Source: Simiduia curdlanivorans
GTDB lineage: Bacteria; Pseudomonadota; Gammaproteobacteria; Pseudomonadales; Cellvibrionaceae
Assembly (NCBI RefSeq): GCF_030409605.1
Contig: NZ_JAUFQG010000006.1
Coordinates: 1,116,001-1,180,000, forward strand
Reading direction: 5' to 3'
Length of the DNA stretch: 64,000 bases
The stretch's first letter is position 1. Each line of letters opens with the position of its first letter. The position numbers and the translations under genes are program-made. Of this stretch, positions 34,084 to 42,452 are shown piece by piece. The notes under the pieces are model-generated. The model ran no database searches and was not told the origin of the DNA. It worked only from the letters and a program-made list of their open reading frames with translations.

Positions 34084-34470
34084 ATGTATTTAAGAAATAT
34101 CAGAATGAACGCAAGAGAGTTTAATGTAGGCGATTGTATTTATGACGGCATGGAAGAGGGTTATCACGAACTAAAATTTAAACTACATCCCTGCTCTGCA
34201 AAGAAGCTGTATACTATTTCTGAGCTTGTAAATTTTAATGAGCTAGAAAATAATCTTGGTGACAGGCTTGCCAGAAATATTGCGGAGAGTGTTCACGGTC
34301 TTCCTACAGTATTTAATGGTCACGTATCGTATAAAAGCAATGGCAACGAACTAGCACTCTATTTCGTTATAAACCATGACTTAAATATCGTATATATACT
34401 TTCAGCCGGTGAGTTCCAACCTTGTAGATATATGTGTAACTATGAGGGGATTTTTCATTTGCACGAGTGA
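34084..34470 (+). CDS. Hypothetical protein
   Basis: 128 aa from ATG at 34084; an ATG at 34105 (MNAREFNVGDCIYDGMEE) is an alternative start. Soluble alpha/beta composition with a conserved-looking core (HELKFKLHPCSAKKLYTISE, ALYFVINHDLNIVYILSAG). No family recognised. It is part of the tail of small genes after the toxin and may be a further immunity gene. Confidence 0.5.
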   Translation: MYLRNIRMNAREFNVGDCIYDGMEEGYHELKFKLHPCSAKKLYTISELVNFNELENNLGDRLARNIAESVHGLPTVFNGHVSYKSNGNELALYFVINHDLNIVYILSAGEFQPCRYMCNYEGIFHLHE

Positions 34471-34644
34471 AGCATTGGCATGAAGGTCTTAGGAATACGC
34501 CCAACTGGTCGTTTTATTAACATCGGCAAAGCCCACCGATCTCCCGAAAAAAATTTTCACAAATTCTTAATATTGCCACACATTAAGAAAATCTAAGCAG
34601 CAACAAACGCAAAGAAGTTTGGACTAACACGAGGAGCACTCGGG

Positions 34645-34929
34645 ATGAATTTGGATAAAGTAGCGTCATGCGCAGAAAATGCCATTAATGCGTTCAAAAC
34701 TCAAAACGTGATAGATCCAAAATCGCCAGCTATCGAGTCAATCATCAATCAAATGGAATTTATAAAATCCAAAGCGCTAACCGGTAAAAATCCCCGGCTG
34801 GAACTACAAGAAGGTCAATCTTTCTCCTATGGAATAATCGCCTCAAGAGAACTTTCAGCACCAGACGAGCTGGCGCTGAAGAAATTTTTAGATGAAGTTA
34901 CACACGCTCTTTATCCAGAATATTCTTAA
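34645..34929 (+). CDS. Tsi6-like putative immunity protein
   Basis: 94 aa with GAGGAG about 11 bases before the ATG. The helical pattern IESIINQMEFIKSKALTG, then QSFSYGIIASRELSAPDELA and LKKFLDEVTHALYPE recalls Tsi6, the immunity protein of the NAD(P)-degrading effector Tse6 (Q-x2-YI-x-S, GSIAVKEF, a Glu/Asp-rich helix). Its place in a locus with an NADase-like toxin supports this, but the match is by eye only. Confidence 0.5.
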   Translation: MNLDKVASCAENAINAFKTQNVIDPKSPAIESIINQMEFIKSKALTGKNPRLELQEGQSFSYGIIASRELSAPDELALKKFLDEVTHALYPEYS

Positions 34930-35034
34930 AACCGCCATTAACAGCCTAAAACTAGAAACCACACAGGAAAAGCACTAGCATCAGGAAAATTATTGAAAAT
35001 AACCAAAATCACTTTCAAACTCAATTTAAATTAA

Positions 35035-35355
35035 GGTGCTGAAATTAGCAGTCGTAAAAAAGCTATTAAAGCTAACATTAAGCGCATAGTTCAGCTAATT
35101 GATAATTCTAGCAGGCTGGACCAACCCTTAATTGATCTGAAAAAATCTCTGGAAAGCCTTGCAATAGAGATCGATACGAACGGCATACCTAGCAATCTCA
35201 ACACATCAAACATCCCGGGCACAAGGGATTTTCTGGAGGGGAATTTTTGTTCTGTACAACACTTAGAGAAGGCGTATTCTGAACTGCGCATGACTGTTTC
35301 AGGGGGCCCAACTGCTGCTACCAATAGCCTTTTAGATAAAATCAGAGACCTCTAG
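35035..35355 (+). pseudogene. 106-codon frame without ATG/GTG/TTG start
   Basis: The frame from 35035 (after TAA at 35032-35034) to TAG at 35353-35355 encodes a protein-like sequence: AIKANIKRIVQLIDNSSRLD, then LIDLKKSLESLAIEI and FLEGNFCSVQHLEKAYSELR. No standard start exists in the first 70 codons. AAGG at 35033 is about 7 bases before an in-frame ATT (35044), so a rare ATT start is possible. Otherwise it is a 5'-truncated immunity-like gene. It ends 6 bp before the convergent pseudouridine synthase. Confidence 0.45.
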
Positions 35356-35361
35356 CTATCT

Positions 35362-36072
35362 TTAAATCACCGACCTAAACACTTCATCCTGACTCAACTC
35401 CCGCCACTCGCCTTCAGCCAATTCAGAATCTAAAACCACATTGCCAATAGCCAACCGATGCAAACTCAGCACGGTGATTTGGAAATGGCCAAACATGCGC
35501 TTTATTTGATGGTAGCGGCCTTCGTGTAGGAATATATCGACACACAGTGGGTCAGTAAAAGCGGTGCGAACGGGGCGCGTTATAATGTTTTCGAAGCTAA
35601 AATACAAACCGCGCTCGAAGGCTTCTACTATCTCTGGCGTGATAGGCTTGTCCAGCGTTACGCGATAGTGTTTTTCAACGCCCGCCGCGGGCTCAGTTAA
35701 GCGCCGGGACCAACGGCCGTCAGTGGTGAGTAAAACCAAACCGGTTGAATTGAAGTCCAAGCGCCCTACTAGGTGTAATTGCTCGGCAAAATCTGCGGCA
35801 ATTAAATCAATAACCGTTTGGTGCTTATCATCGCGTGTGGCGCTGACCACGCCTTGGGGTTTGTGCAACTGAATATAGCGCGGCAACTTGTTTTGTAACA
35901 CGCGCCCCGCCACAACCACCTGTGTAAATTCCCCCACAAGCTGTTGAATATCCGTTGCGCGTTGGCCGTCTAGAAATATTTCCCCTTTTGCCAATAATTG
36001 CTGTGTCTCAACTCTTGATATAGACAGTACCTTTTTAAGGTGCCTATCCAATCGATCACGCTTGGATCTCAT
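35362..36072 (-). CDS. rsuA: RsuA-family 16S rRNA pseudouridine synthase
   Basis: 236 aa. N-terminal S4-type RNA-binding segment (LDRHLKKVLSISRVETQQLL), then the catalytic domain with VGRLDFNSTGLVLLTTDG, whose Asp is the universal nucleophile, and HEGRYHQIKRMFG. This architecture matches RsuA, which makes pseudouridine 516 in 16S rRNA; RluE/RluF relatives are the alternative. It marks the right edge of the accessory island. Confidence 0.85.
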   Translation of the reverse strand: MRSKRDRLDRHLKKVLSISRVETQQLLAKGEIFLDGQRATDIQQLVGEFTQVVVAGRVLQNKLPRYIQLHKPQGVVSATRDDKHQTVIDLIAADFAEQLHLVGRLDFNSTGLVLLTTDGRWSRRLTEPAAGVEKHYRVTLDKPITPEIVEAFERGLYFSFENIITRPVRTAFTDPLCVDIFLHEGRYHQIKRMFGHFQITVLSLHRLAIGNVVLDSELAEGEWRELSQDEVFRSVI

Positions 36073-36452
36073 GACAGTTTTTTCATCATTTTTTTCATCA
36101 GTGCTTTCAAAATGGTTAGTAGCCGTTAACCAACCAGCGATATAGGCAGGTGCTGTATAATCTTCGATATGCCCGTTAAGGCGCTATTCATATCGAAGTT
36201 AAACAGGCCTGCTCCCAGACTGCAACGTTATAGTGGTTCAGGAATAGCCGATATAGCAGGAATTTTGTCTGACTCCTAAATGCTCACCTAGACGTATAGT
36301 TTTGCGCATTCCTCCTGTTTCTAGACTACCGCTAATCTGTTTACGGAAGATTGCTTGACTCTGATCAATACCGACATCCTGAATAGATCTATGATAAAAA
36401 CGAAGACTGGGAACCTCTGCCGCTCAAACGCTTAATTACAAGGACGCCGCCA
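36073..36452. promoter_or_regulatory. Divergent intergenic region with a 10-bp inverted repeat
   Basis: CTTCGATATG (36162-36171) and CATATCGAAG (36189-36198) form a perfect inverted repeat with a 17-base spacer between two divergent genes. It could be an operator or an mRNA stem; the regulator is unknown. Nothing else is recognised in the gap. Confidence 0.45.
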
Positions 36453-37439
36453 ATGGATATTGTATTTTTTAGCGCAAAGAAATATGACCAAGAAAGCTTT
36501 GCACACATCAATAGGCAATACGGCTTTGCCTTACGCTTTTTCGAAACCCACTTGTGCGCAGACACCGCACCCATTGCTGCCGGTGCTGATGCGGTTTGCA
36601 TTTTCGTTAATGATCAACTCGATGACGCTTGTTTAACAGCCTTGGCGACCAATGGTATTCGTTTAGTTCTACTGCGCTGCGCCGGCTTTAATCAAGTGGA
36701 TACGGCAGCGGCACAACGGCTCGGCATCATCGTTGCGCGGGTACCGGCCTATGCGCCAGAAGGCGTTGCAGAACACGCGGTTGGGTTAATTCTCGCGCTC
36801 AATCGAAAGCTTTGTAAAGCTCACTCGCGTGTGCGCGAGGCCAATTTTTCACTGGACGGTTTGCAGGGCTTCAATTTGCACGGCTGCACCGTTGGCGTAA
36901 TGGGCACAGGGAAAATTGGCAGCGCATTTTGCCGGATCATGCTCGGTTTTGGCTGCGAGGTTTACGCTTATGACCCGGTACCGAACGATGCCCTAAAAGC
37001 TTTGGGTGTAATCTATGTGACGCGCGACAAACTATTTACGGTGGCCCGTATCATCAGCTTACACTGCCCCTTAAGTGCCGATACACAACACCTCATCAAC
37101 CATGAAGCGCTCAACCTTATGCCGCCCGGGGTGATGCTAATCAACACCAGCCGCGGTGCCCTGATTGACACCCCGGCCGTTATTCAACACCTTAAGACGG
37201 GGCATCTAGGCTATCTCGGTTTAGATGTGTATGAAGAGGAAGCGCACCTCTTTTTTAATGATGAGTCCGAGCACATTTTGCAAGATGACGTGTTTGCCCG
37301 ATTGCTCACCTTTCCCAATGTATTAATTACCGGCCATCAAGCCTTTCTGACGCAAGAAGCCCTGCACAACATTGGCGAAACAACCTTAGAAAATGCCAAG
37401 CAAGAACATAGCGGTCTCAATTGCGGCAACCGTGTTTAA
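36453..37439 (+). CDS. ldhA: D-2-hydroxyacid dehydrogenase (D-lactate dehydrogenase-like)
   Basis: 328 aa, NAD-dependent D-isomer family. The Rossmann motif is VGVMGTGKIGSAFCRIMLGFG (about residues 148-168), with catalytic Arg in NTSRGALIDT, the Glu region LGLDVYEEEAHLFF and catalytic His in ITGHQAFLT. The close fit to fermentative LdhA (FFNDESEHILQDDVF, FPNVLITGHQAF) suggests pyruvate reduction to D-lactate. It is monocistronic. Confidence 0.9.
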   Translation: MDIVFFSAKKYDQESFAHINRQYGFALRFFETHLCADTAPIAAGADAVCIFVNDQLDDACLTALATNGIRLVLLRCAGFNQVDTAAAQRLGIIVARVPAYAPEGVAEHAVGLILALNRKLCKAHSRVREANFSLDGLQGFNLHGCTVGVMGTGKIGSAFCRIMLGFGCEVYAYDPVPNDALKALGVIYVTRDKLFTVARIISLHCPLSADTQHLINHEALNLMPPGVMLINTSRGALIDTPAVIQHLKTGHLGYLGLDVYEEEAHLFFNDESEHILQDDVFARLLTFPNVLITGHQAFLTQEALHNIGETTLENAKQEHSGLNCGNRV

Positions 37440-37462
37440 CGGGCGAATGGGCCATTGCCTGA

Positions 37463-38002
37463 TCAATCCGCCTGGCTGGCAATTCTAGGCAGGCTCATAA
37501 AGTGAATAAAGGTCGCCTCCAGTTGATCCGCCACGGATCGCTCACCGCATAGGCGTAACAGTTCAATAGCGCACTCTACCGTACAGAGCCCAGCCTTTTT
37601 TTGATTGCGGCGCAGGCGAAACAGCGACGGGCGCTCACGGCTTAGTTCCAAGCGAGGAATGTGCTGCAGATAGGGGCTTTGATTAAACATTTTTTGCGCT
37701 TGCTGCCAGGTGGCATCAATAAGCACTATCACAGGGTTTTCAACGAGTAATACAGACAACTTATTGTCTGTATTGCGCTGCTCGCTCTCTTCTAAACAGC
37801 GCAACTTCTGGCCAGAGGCACCCAGCAGCGGATATACCAAATAGGCTCGCGACGCGGCAATAGCCTCGAGCAACTCGAGATCTGGCGCTTTTCGTGCCCA
37901 GGTTACCGAACGTGCGCAGATACCACTGCACTGATGTAACAACTGACCGGTATTTGAGGGCTTCAGCAGCTCGCGCTCGTGACACAATAAGACAATATTC
38001 AT
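37463..38002 (-). CDS. tapT: DTW-domain tRNA aminocarboxypropyltransferase
   Basis: 179 aa, a shortened DTW-domain enzyme of the TapT/YfiP family, which adds the acp group to uridine 47 of tRNA. The signature is VIVLIDATWQQAQKMFNQSP, followed by FRLRRNQKKAGLCTVECAIE. The N-terminus starts directly at the conserved LLCHERELLKPSNTGQLL. The Cys-rich segment of longer homologues is missing, so this may be the short DTW subfamily. Convergent with ldhA. Confidence 0.82.
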   Translation of the reverse strand: MNIVLLCHERELLKPSNTGQLLHQCSGICARSVTWARKAPDLELLEAIAASRAYLVYPLLGASGQKLRCLEESEQRNTDNKLSVLLVENPVIVLIDATWQQAQKMFNQSPYLQHIPRLELSRERPSLFRLRRNQKKAGLCTVECAIELLRLCGERSVADQLEATFIHFMSLPRIASQAD

Positions 38003-38040
38003 CGCGGGATTCTAGCAACCATTCTGGGTTTCAAATAATA

Positions 38041-38344
38041 GCTTGTAGGGGAAGCCCCCGGCTTGTGGCTTGTGGCTTGTGGCTCGTAGGGGGCGGCCAT
38101 CCGTCTTGTAGCTTTGTAGGGGGCGGCCATCCGTCTTGTAGCTTGTAGGGGACGGCCATCCGTCTTGTAGCTTGTAGGGGACGGCCATCCGTCTTGTAGC
38201 TTGTAGGGGGCGGCCATCCGTCTTGTAGCTTGTAGGGGACGGCCATCCGTCTTGTAGCTTGTAGCTTGTAGCTTGTAGCTTGTAGCTTGTAGCTTGTAGC
38301 TTGTAGCTTGTAGCTTGTAGCTTGTAGCTTGTAGCTTGTAGCTT
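38041..38344. repeat. Compound tandem repeat: 29-bp units then 13 GTAGCTT heptamers
   Basis: Six tandem copies of a 29-bp unit (38086-38260) each consist of a GTAGGGG(G/A)CGGCC core, ATCCGTCTT and one GTAGCTT. The first copy is 30 bp owing to an extra T. They run into 13 perfect GTAGCTT heptamers (38254-38344). Related diverged GGCTTGTGG units occupy 38041-38085. There are no unique spacers, so this is not CRISPR. It sits between TapT and the pnp terminator, without a credible gene. Confidence 0.95.
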
Positions 38345-38361
38345 AATAAATTTAGCCATAA

Positions 38362-38386
38362 AAAAACCCGGCAGCGCCGGGTTTTT
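38362..38386 (-). terminator. Intrinsic terminator of pnp
   Basis: Stem CCCGGC/GCCGGG with an AGC loop flanked by an A-run and a T-run, 16 bp beyond the pnp stop. It could work in both directions. Confidence 0.9.
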
Positions 38387-38402
38387 CTACAACGCCTGAA
38401 AC

Positions 38403-40541
38403 TTACTCAGGCTGCTGCTCTTCAGCGGCTGGCGCTTCGGCCGGCGCTGGGTTTTCATCGCGCTGGGCTTCTTTGATAGACAGCTTGATACGGCCACGCT
38501 GATCTACATCCAAGCACTTCACACGAATAACCTGGCCTTCTTTCAGGTACTCATTCACATCATTCACGCGCTCATCGGCGATTTGTGAAATGTGAACTAA
38601 ACCGTCTTTGCCTGGCAGGAAGTTAACAAAGGCACCGAAGTCTACGATACGCACCACTGTGCCTTCGTAGATAGCGCCAATTTCTGCTTCGGCCGTGATT
38701 GCGCCGATGCGATCCAACACATCGCGAATCACCTCGCCGTTAGCACCAAAGATACGCACGGTGCCGTCGTCTTCGATATCGATAGACGCGCCAGTTTCTT
38801 CGGTCATAGAGCGGATTACAGCGCCGCCCTTACCGATGATGTCGCGAATCTTGTCTGGATCGATTTTGATAACTTCGAAGCGTGGTGCATTGTCAGAAAT
38901 TTCACCGCGTGCGGTGGCAATCACTTTATTCATTTCGGCAAGAATATGCAGACGTGCATGTAGAGCTTGCTCTAGTGCAATGTCCATAATTTCTTCGGTG
39001 ATGCCTTGGATTTTGATGTCCATTTGCAGTGCGGTAACACCGTTGGCTGTACCGGCTACTTTGAAATCCATATCGCCGAGGTGATCTTCGTCGCCGAGGA
39101 TGTCGGTTAATACGGCAAAGCCATTTGGCTCTTTAACCAAGCCCATGGCAATACCAGCCACTGGCGCTTTCAAAGGCACACCCGCATCCATTAACGCAAG
39201 GCTAGTACCACACACAGAGGCCATAGAAGACGAACCGTTAGATTCGGTAATTTCGCTCACAACGCGCAGGCTGTAAGGGAAATCTGCCATGTTTGGCAAT
39301 GCAGCGGCAACACCGCGACGCGCCAAGCGGCCGTGACCGATTTCGCGACGGCCAGTGGCACCCATACGACCACACTCACCCACTGAGTAGGGTGGGAAGT
39401 TGTAGTGCAACATGAAGGGGTCTTTGCGCTCGCCTTCGAGGGCGTCGATGATTTGTGCATCGCGCGCTGAACCAAGGGTGGCCACAACCAACGCCTGAGT
39501 TTCACCACGGGTGAACAACGCAGAGCCGTGAGCCTTACCTAACACACCCACTTCACAGCTAATGCCGCGAACGGTTTTGTTGTCGCGACCATCGATACGG
39601 GGCTCGCCAGCAACAACGCGAGTACGCACGATGTTCTTTTCAATTTTGCCGAACATTTCGCGCACGTCATCTTTGCTCACACCAGACTCTGCATCAACCA
39701 GCTCTGCGATTGCCTGGGTGCGCAATTCGTTTAAGCGATCGTAACGCTTGGCTTTATCGGTAATGCGGTAAGCAACACCAATAGAATCTTCAAAGCCTTT
39801 GGCTAAAGCCGCTTTCAGATCAGCATTTTCAACCGGTGCAGCCCAATCCCAAACGGGCTTGGCGGCATCGCGCGCTAATTCGTTGATGGCTTGAATAACC
39901 GCTTGCTGCTCTTGGTGGGCAAAAAGCACGGCGCCTAACATGATGTCTTCAGGCAGTTCGTTAGCTTCAGACTCAACCATCAATACGGCGTCGGCAGTAC
40001 CGGCAACAACCATGTCTAACTCGGAGTTTTTCAACACACTGTAGTTAGGGTTCAACAGGTAGCCTTCCGCTTGGGTATAACCCACGCGTGCACAGCCGAT
40101 AGGGCCAGCAAACGGAATACCAGAGATAGACAACGCTGCTGAGGTACCAATCATCGCGCAGATATCGGGATCGACATCTTTATCGGCAGAGATAACCGTA
40201 CACACAACCTGAACTTCATTTTTGAAGCCTTTTGGAAACAGTGGACGGATGGGGCGATCGATTAGGCGCGAGGTTAAGGTTTCTTTCTCGCTTGGGCGAC
40301 CTTCGCGCTTGAAAAACCCACCAGGAATTTTACCGGCAGCGTAGGCTTTTTCTACGTAGTGAACTGACAGCGGGAAAAAGTCGATGCCGTCTTTAGCATC
40401 TTTGGCACCCACAACAGTACACAATACTGAGGTATCGCCAATGCTAGCGATGACCGCACCGCTCGCTTGACGAGCAACACGACCGGTTTCTAAGGTTACA
40501 GTTTGATTTCCGTATTGGAAGGATTTGATTACAGGATTCAC
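38403..40541 (-). CDS. pnp: Polyribonucleotide nucleotidyltransferase (PNPase)
   Basis: 712 aa, the usual length. It is a 3'-5' phosphorolytic exoribonuclease and core of the RNA degradosome. Two RNase PH domains (FFKREGRPSEKETLTSRLID; MGATGRREIGHGRLARRGV) flank a helical domain. A KH domain (VIRDIIGKGGAVIRSMTEET) and S1 domain (GTVVRIVDFGAFVNFLPGKD) end in an acidic Ala/Glu tail. The start is GTG. It follows rpsO across a long intergenic region, as in Pseudomonas and E. coli. Confidence 0.98.
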   Translation of the reverse strand: MNPVIKSFQYGNQTVTLETGRVARQASGAVIASIGDTSVLCTVVGAKDAKDGIDFFPLSVHYVEKAYAAGKIPGGFFKREGRPSEKETLTSRLIDRPIRPLFPKGFKNEVQVVCTVISADKDVDPDICAMIGTSAALSISGIPFAGPIGCARVGYTQAEGYLLNPNYSVLKNSELDMVVAGTADAVLMVESEANELPEDIMLGAVLFAHQEQQAVIQAINELARDAAKPVWDWAAPVENADLKAALAKGFEDSIGVAYRITDKAKRYDRLNELRTQAIAELVDAESGVSKDDVREMFGKIEKNIVRTRVVAGEPRIDGRDNKTVRGISCEVGVLGKAHGSALFTRGETQALVVATLGSARDAQIIDALEGERKDPFMLHYNFPPYSVGECGRMGATGRREIGHGRLARRGVAAALPNMADFPYSLRVVSEITESNGSSSMASVCGTSLALMDAGVPLKAPVAGIAMGLVKEPNGFAVLTDILGDEDHLGDMDFKVAGTANGVTALQMDIKIQGITEEIMDIALEQALHARLHILAEMNKVIATARGEISDNAPRFEVIKIDPDKIRDIIGKGGAVIRSMTEETGASIDIEDDGTVRIFGANGEVIRDVLDRIGAITAEAEIGAIYEGTVVRIVDFGAFVNFLPGKDGLVHISQIADERVNDVNEYLKEGQVIRVKCLDVDQRGRIKLSIKEAQRDENPAPAEAPAAEEQQPE

Positions 40542-41042
40542 TTATTTCGTCCTTTTCTCTTTGCTTTCATTTTGATTCATTGATAATTCTTTCTGTAGGC
40601 CAATGCCCACTCTCTTTACTTACTTGAGACTACCCCGACATGCTTTACGTCCGACATGCCGATTGGCTTCGCTCTTTTCTAACTTGTTGAATGCTCATTT
40701 ACAGTCAACATCATCTGACCCGCTCGATAGGTTCGAGCTAGCCCTATAATTTCTTAAATTTAAAATTGCTCGCGCAATTTTTGGCCCATTTGCCTTGGGT
40801 ATTGTTGCTAGCGGCTTCTACCTTGGGCAACTGTTACCGCCAGTAAAACTTCGCTGTAGACTCCTGTCTCTCGAAGCTTTTACGTCCTGGACATCGTCGC
40901 TACCGGCGCCCTGCCTCTCGCGACATTAGTACATCCTGTACATCTCCACTACCGGCGTCCTGCCTCTCGTGGAATACGACCGCCACGGATGGCGGAAGTG
41001 CCTAAAATGCAGGAGCAATTTTAGGCCCGTACATCCTGTACA
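40542..41042. repeat. rpsO-pnp intergenic region with 49-bp repeats and hairpins
   Basis: Two copies of a unit with 49-bp period begin at 40881 and 40930. They share TAC(G/A)TCCTG(G/T)ACATC, CTACCGGCG and CCTGCCTCTCG. A degenerate third copy precedes them near 40865, and TACATCCTGTACAT recurs at 41029. Two hairpins follow: CCGCCA/TGGCGG at 40980-40995 and CCTAAAAT/ATTTTAGG at 41001-41025. The region must also carry the pnp promoter and leader; an RNase III site like that of E. coli could not be identified. Confidence 0.65.
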
Positions 41043-41067
41043 TAAAAAAGCGCCCGCTTGCGCGGGC
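41043..41067 (-). terminator. Intrinsic terminator of rpsO
   Basis: On the minus strand, stem GCCCGC/GCGGGC with a four-base loop (GCAA), then a GCTTTTTTATG tail, 9 bp after the rpsO stop. Confidence 0.9.
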
Positions 41068-41075
41068 ACTGGAAA

Positions 41076-41345
41076 CTAGCGGCGTAGGCCTAGCTTCTGA
41101 ATCAGAGCAATGTAACGCTGTGCGTCTTTGCCCTTCAGGTAATCCAGCAGCTTGCGACGCTGGTTTACCATGCGGATCAAACCACGACGTGAGTGGTGGT
41201 CTTTCTTGTTGTCAGCAAAGTGGCCTTGCAGTTTGTTGATGTTGTGCGTCAACAATGCAACCTGTACTTCTGGTGAACCAGTGTCACCTTCAGCTTGCTG
41301 AAACGATTTTACGATGTCCGCTTTTTCAATTGCACTTAGTGCCAT
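41076..41345 (-). CDS. rpsO: 30S ribosomal protein S15
   Basis: 89 aa from MALSAIEKADIV, the standard S15 length; three extra in-frame codons upstream are ignored. It binds 16S rRNA helices 20-22 and is an early assembly protein. Typical blocks: GDTGSPEVQVALLTHNIN, HHSRRGLIRMVNQRRKLLDY. It follows truB as in the conserved nusA-infB operon. Confidence 0.98.
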   Translation of the reverse strand: MALSAIEKADIVKSFQQAEGDTGSPEVQVALLTHNINKLQGHFADNKKDHHSRRGLIRMVNQRRKLLDYLKGKDAQRYIALIQKLGLRR

Positions 41346-41491
41346 GTCAATCACCTATTACTGAGAATATGCAAATTGCCAAAGTGCTCTTTAAGGGAGA
41401 ACAATAACAACCGGTTATAAAAGGCCTGCCCGTGCATATTTACAGACAGGTCCTGTGCCCCATCGGGGCTACAGCGGTCTAAGGTATGACC

Positions 41492-42439
41492 TCAGTCCGC
41501 TGAATTCGTTGCAACGAGACGCTTGGGCGCTACCCGGCCGTCGTCGCTTAATTCGCCAATGCCTAAAAATTCACCAGCTTGATCAAAGACACGCACCTTA
41601 TCACCTTCGCCCCCTAAGGCAAAGGCCTGCGCGTCCATCACGGGATTGCCCTGGCGGAAATAGTAGGCCGTAGCTTCCGGTAATGCCAACTTTGGCATGT
41701 TCGCCACAGGGGCGTCTACCGGTAACAATAAAGGGTCTAAAACCTCCGGCTCAGCCTCGGCCCGAAGTTCTTCCAATTTATCGATACTGACGCTTTGAGC
41801 AAGGGTAAAAGGCCCTGCTTGGGTACGGTGTAAGCGCGACACATGGCCGCCAACCTTGAGTGCCTGACCTAGGTCTTCGGCAATACTTCTAATATAAGTG
41901 CCTTTGGAGCAGCTGACGCGAACGTCAACCTCGGCCACGACGCCGGGCCTAAAGGCCAGCAGATCGAGTGCATAAACCGTGACTTGGCGGGCTTTGCGCT
42001 CAACTTCTATGCCTTGGCGCGCGAGCTTGTACAGTGGCTGACCATCCTTTTTTAGCGCCGAGAACATCGACGGCACTTGGCTAATCTCGCCTTTAAACGC
42101 CATTAAGCCCGCTAACACCATCGCTTCAGTGATATGCAACGCAGAATGAGTTTCAACGATTTCGCCGTCGGAATCACTGGTATCGGTGCGCTCACCCAAA
42201 CGAAAGGTGCTTTCGTAGGTTTTATCGGCATCTAACAAGTATTGGGAAAATTTGGTGGAATCACCGAAACACAGCGGTAAAACACCGGTGGCCAGAGGGT
42301 CTAGACTACCGGTATGACCCGCCTTCGCAACATAAAACAGCCGCTTAGCAATTTGCAAAGCCCGGTTGGAAGTCATTCCGCCCGGTTTATTTAGCACCAA
42401 GACGCCGCTAATAGGGCGCCCTTTCGGTTTTCTCGCCAT
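41492..42439 (-). CDS. truB: tRNA pseudouridine-55 synthase
   Basis: 315 aa. It forms pseudouridine 55 in the T loop of tRNAs. The catalytic Asp lies in KAGHTGSLDPLATGVLPLCF. Also present are LNKPGGMTSN near the N-terminus, RVSCSKGTYIRSIAEDLG and a C-terminal PUA-like domain. It lies 13 bp after rbfA. Confidence 0.97.
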   Translation of the reverse strand: MARKPKGRPISGVLVLNKPGGMTSNRALQIAKRLFYVAKAGHTGSLDPLATGVLPLCFGDSTKFSQYLLDADKTYESTFRLGERTDTSDSDGEIVETHSALHITEAMVLAGLMAFKGEISQVPSMFSALKKDGQPLYKLARQGIEVERKARQVTVYALDLLAFRPGVVAEVDVRVSCSKGTYIRSIAEDLGQALKVGGHVSRLHRTQAGPFTLAQSVSIDKLEELRAEAEPEVLDPLLLPVDAPVANMPKLALPEATAYYFRQGNPVMDAQAFALGGEGDKVRVFDQAGEFLGIGELSDDGRVAPKRLVATNSAD

Positions 42440-42452
42440 CCGCCGTTATAAC

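Noticed and set aside
38086..38344. CRISPR array
   Set aside because: Units are directly contiguous with no unique spacers, and no cas genes are in the window.
38012..38359. Open frames of 70-115 codons across the 38.1-kb repeats (peptides repeating KLQATSY)
   Set aside because: They arise because 7-bp and 29-bp repeats lack stops in several frames; no start signal and no non-repeat protein sequence.
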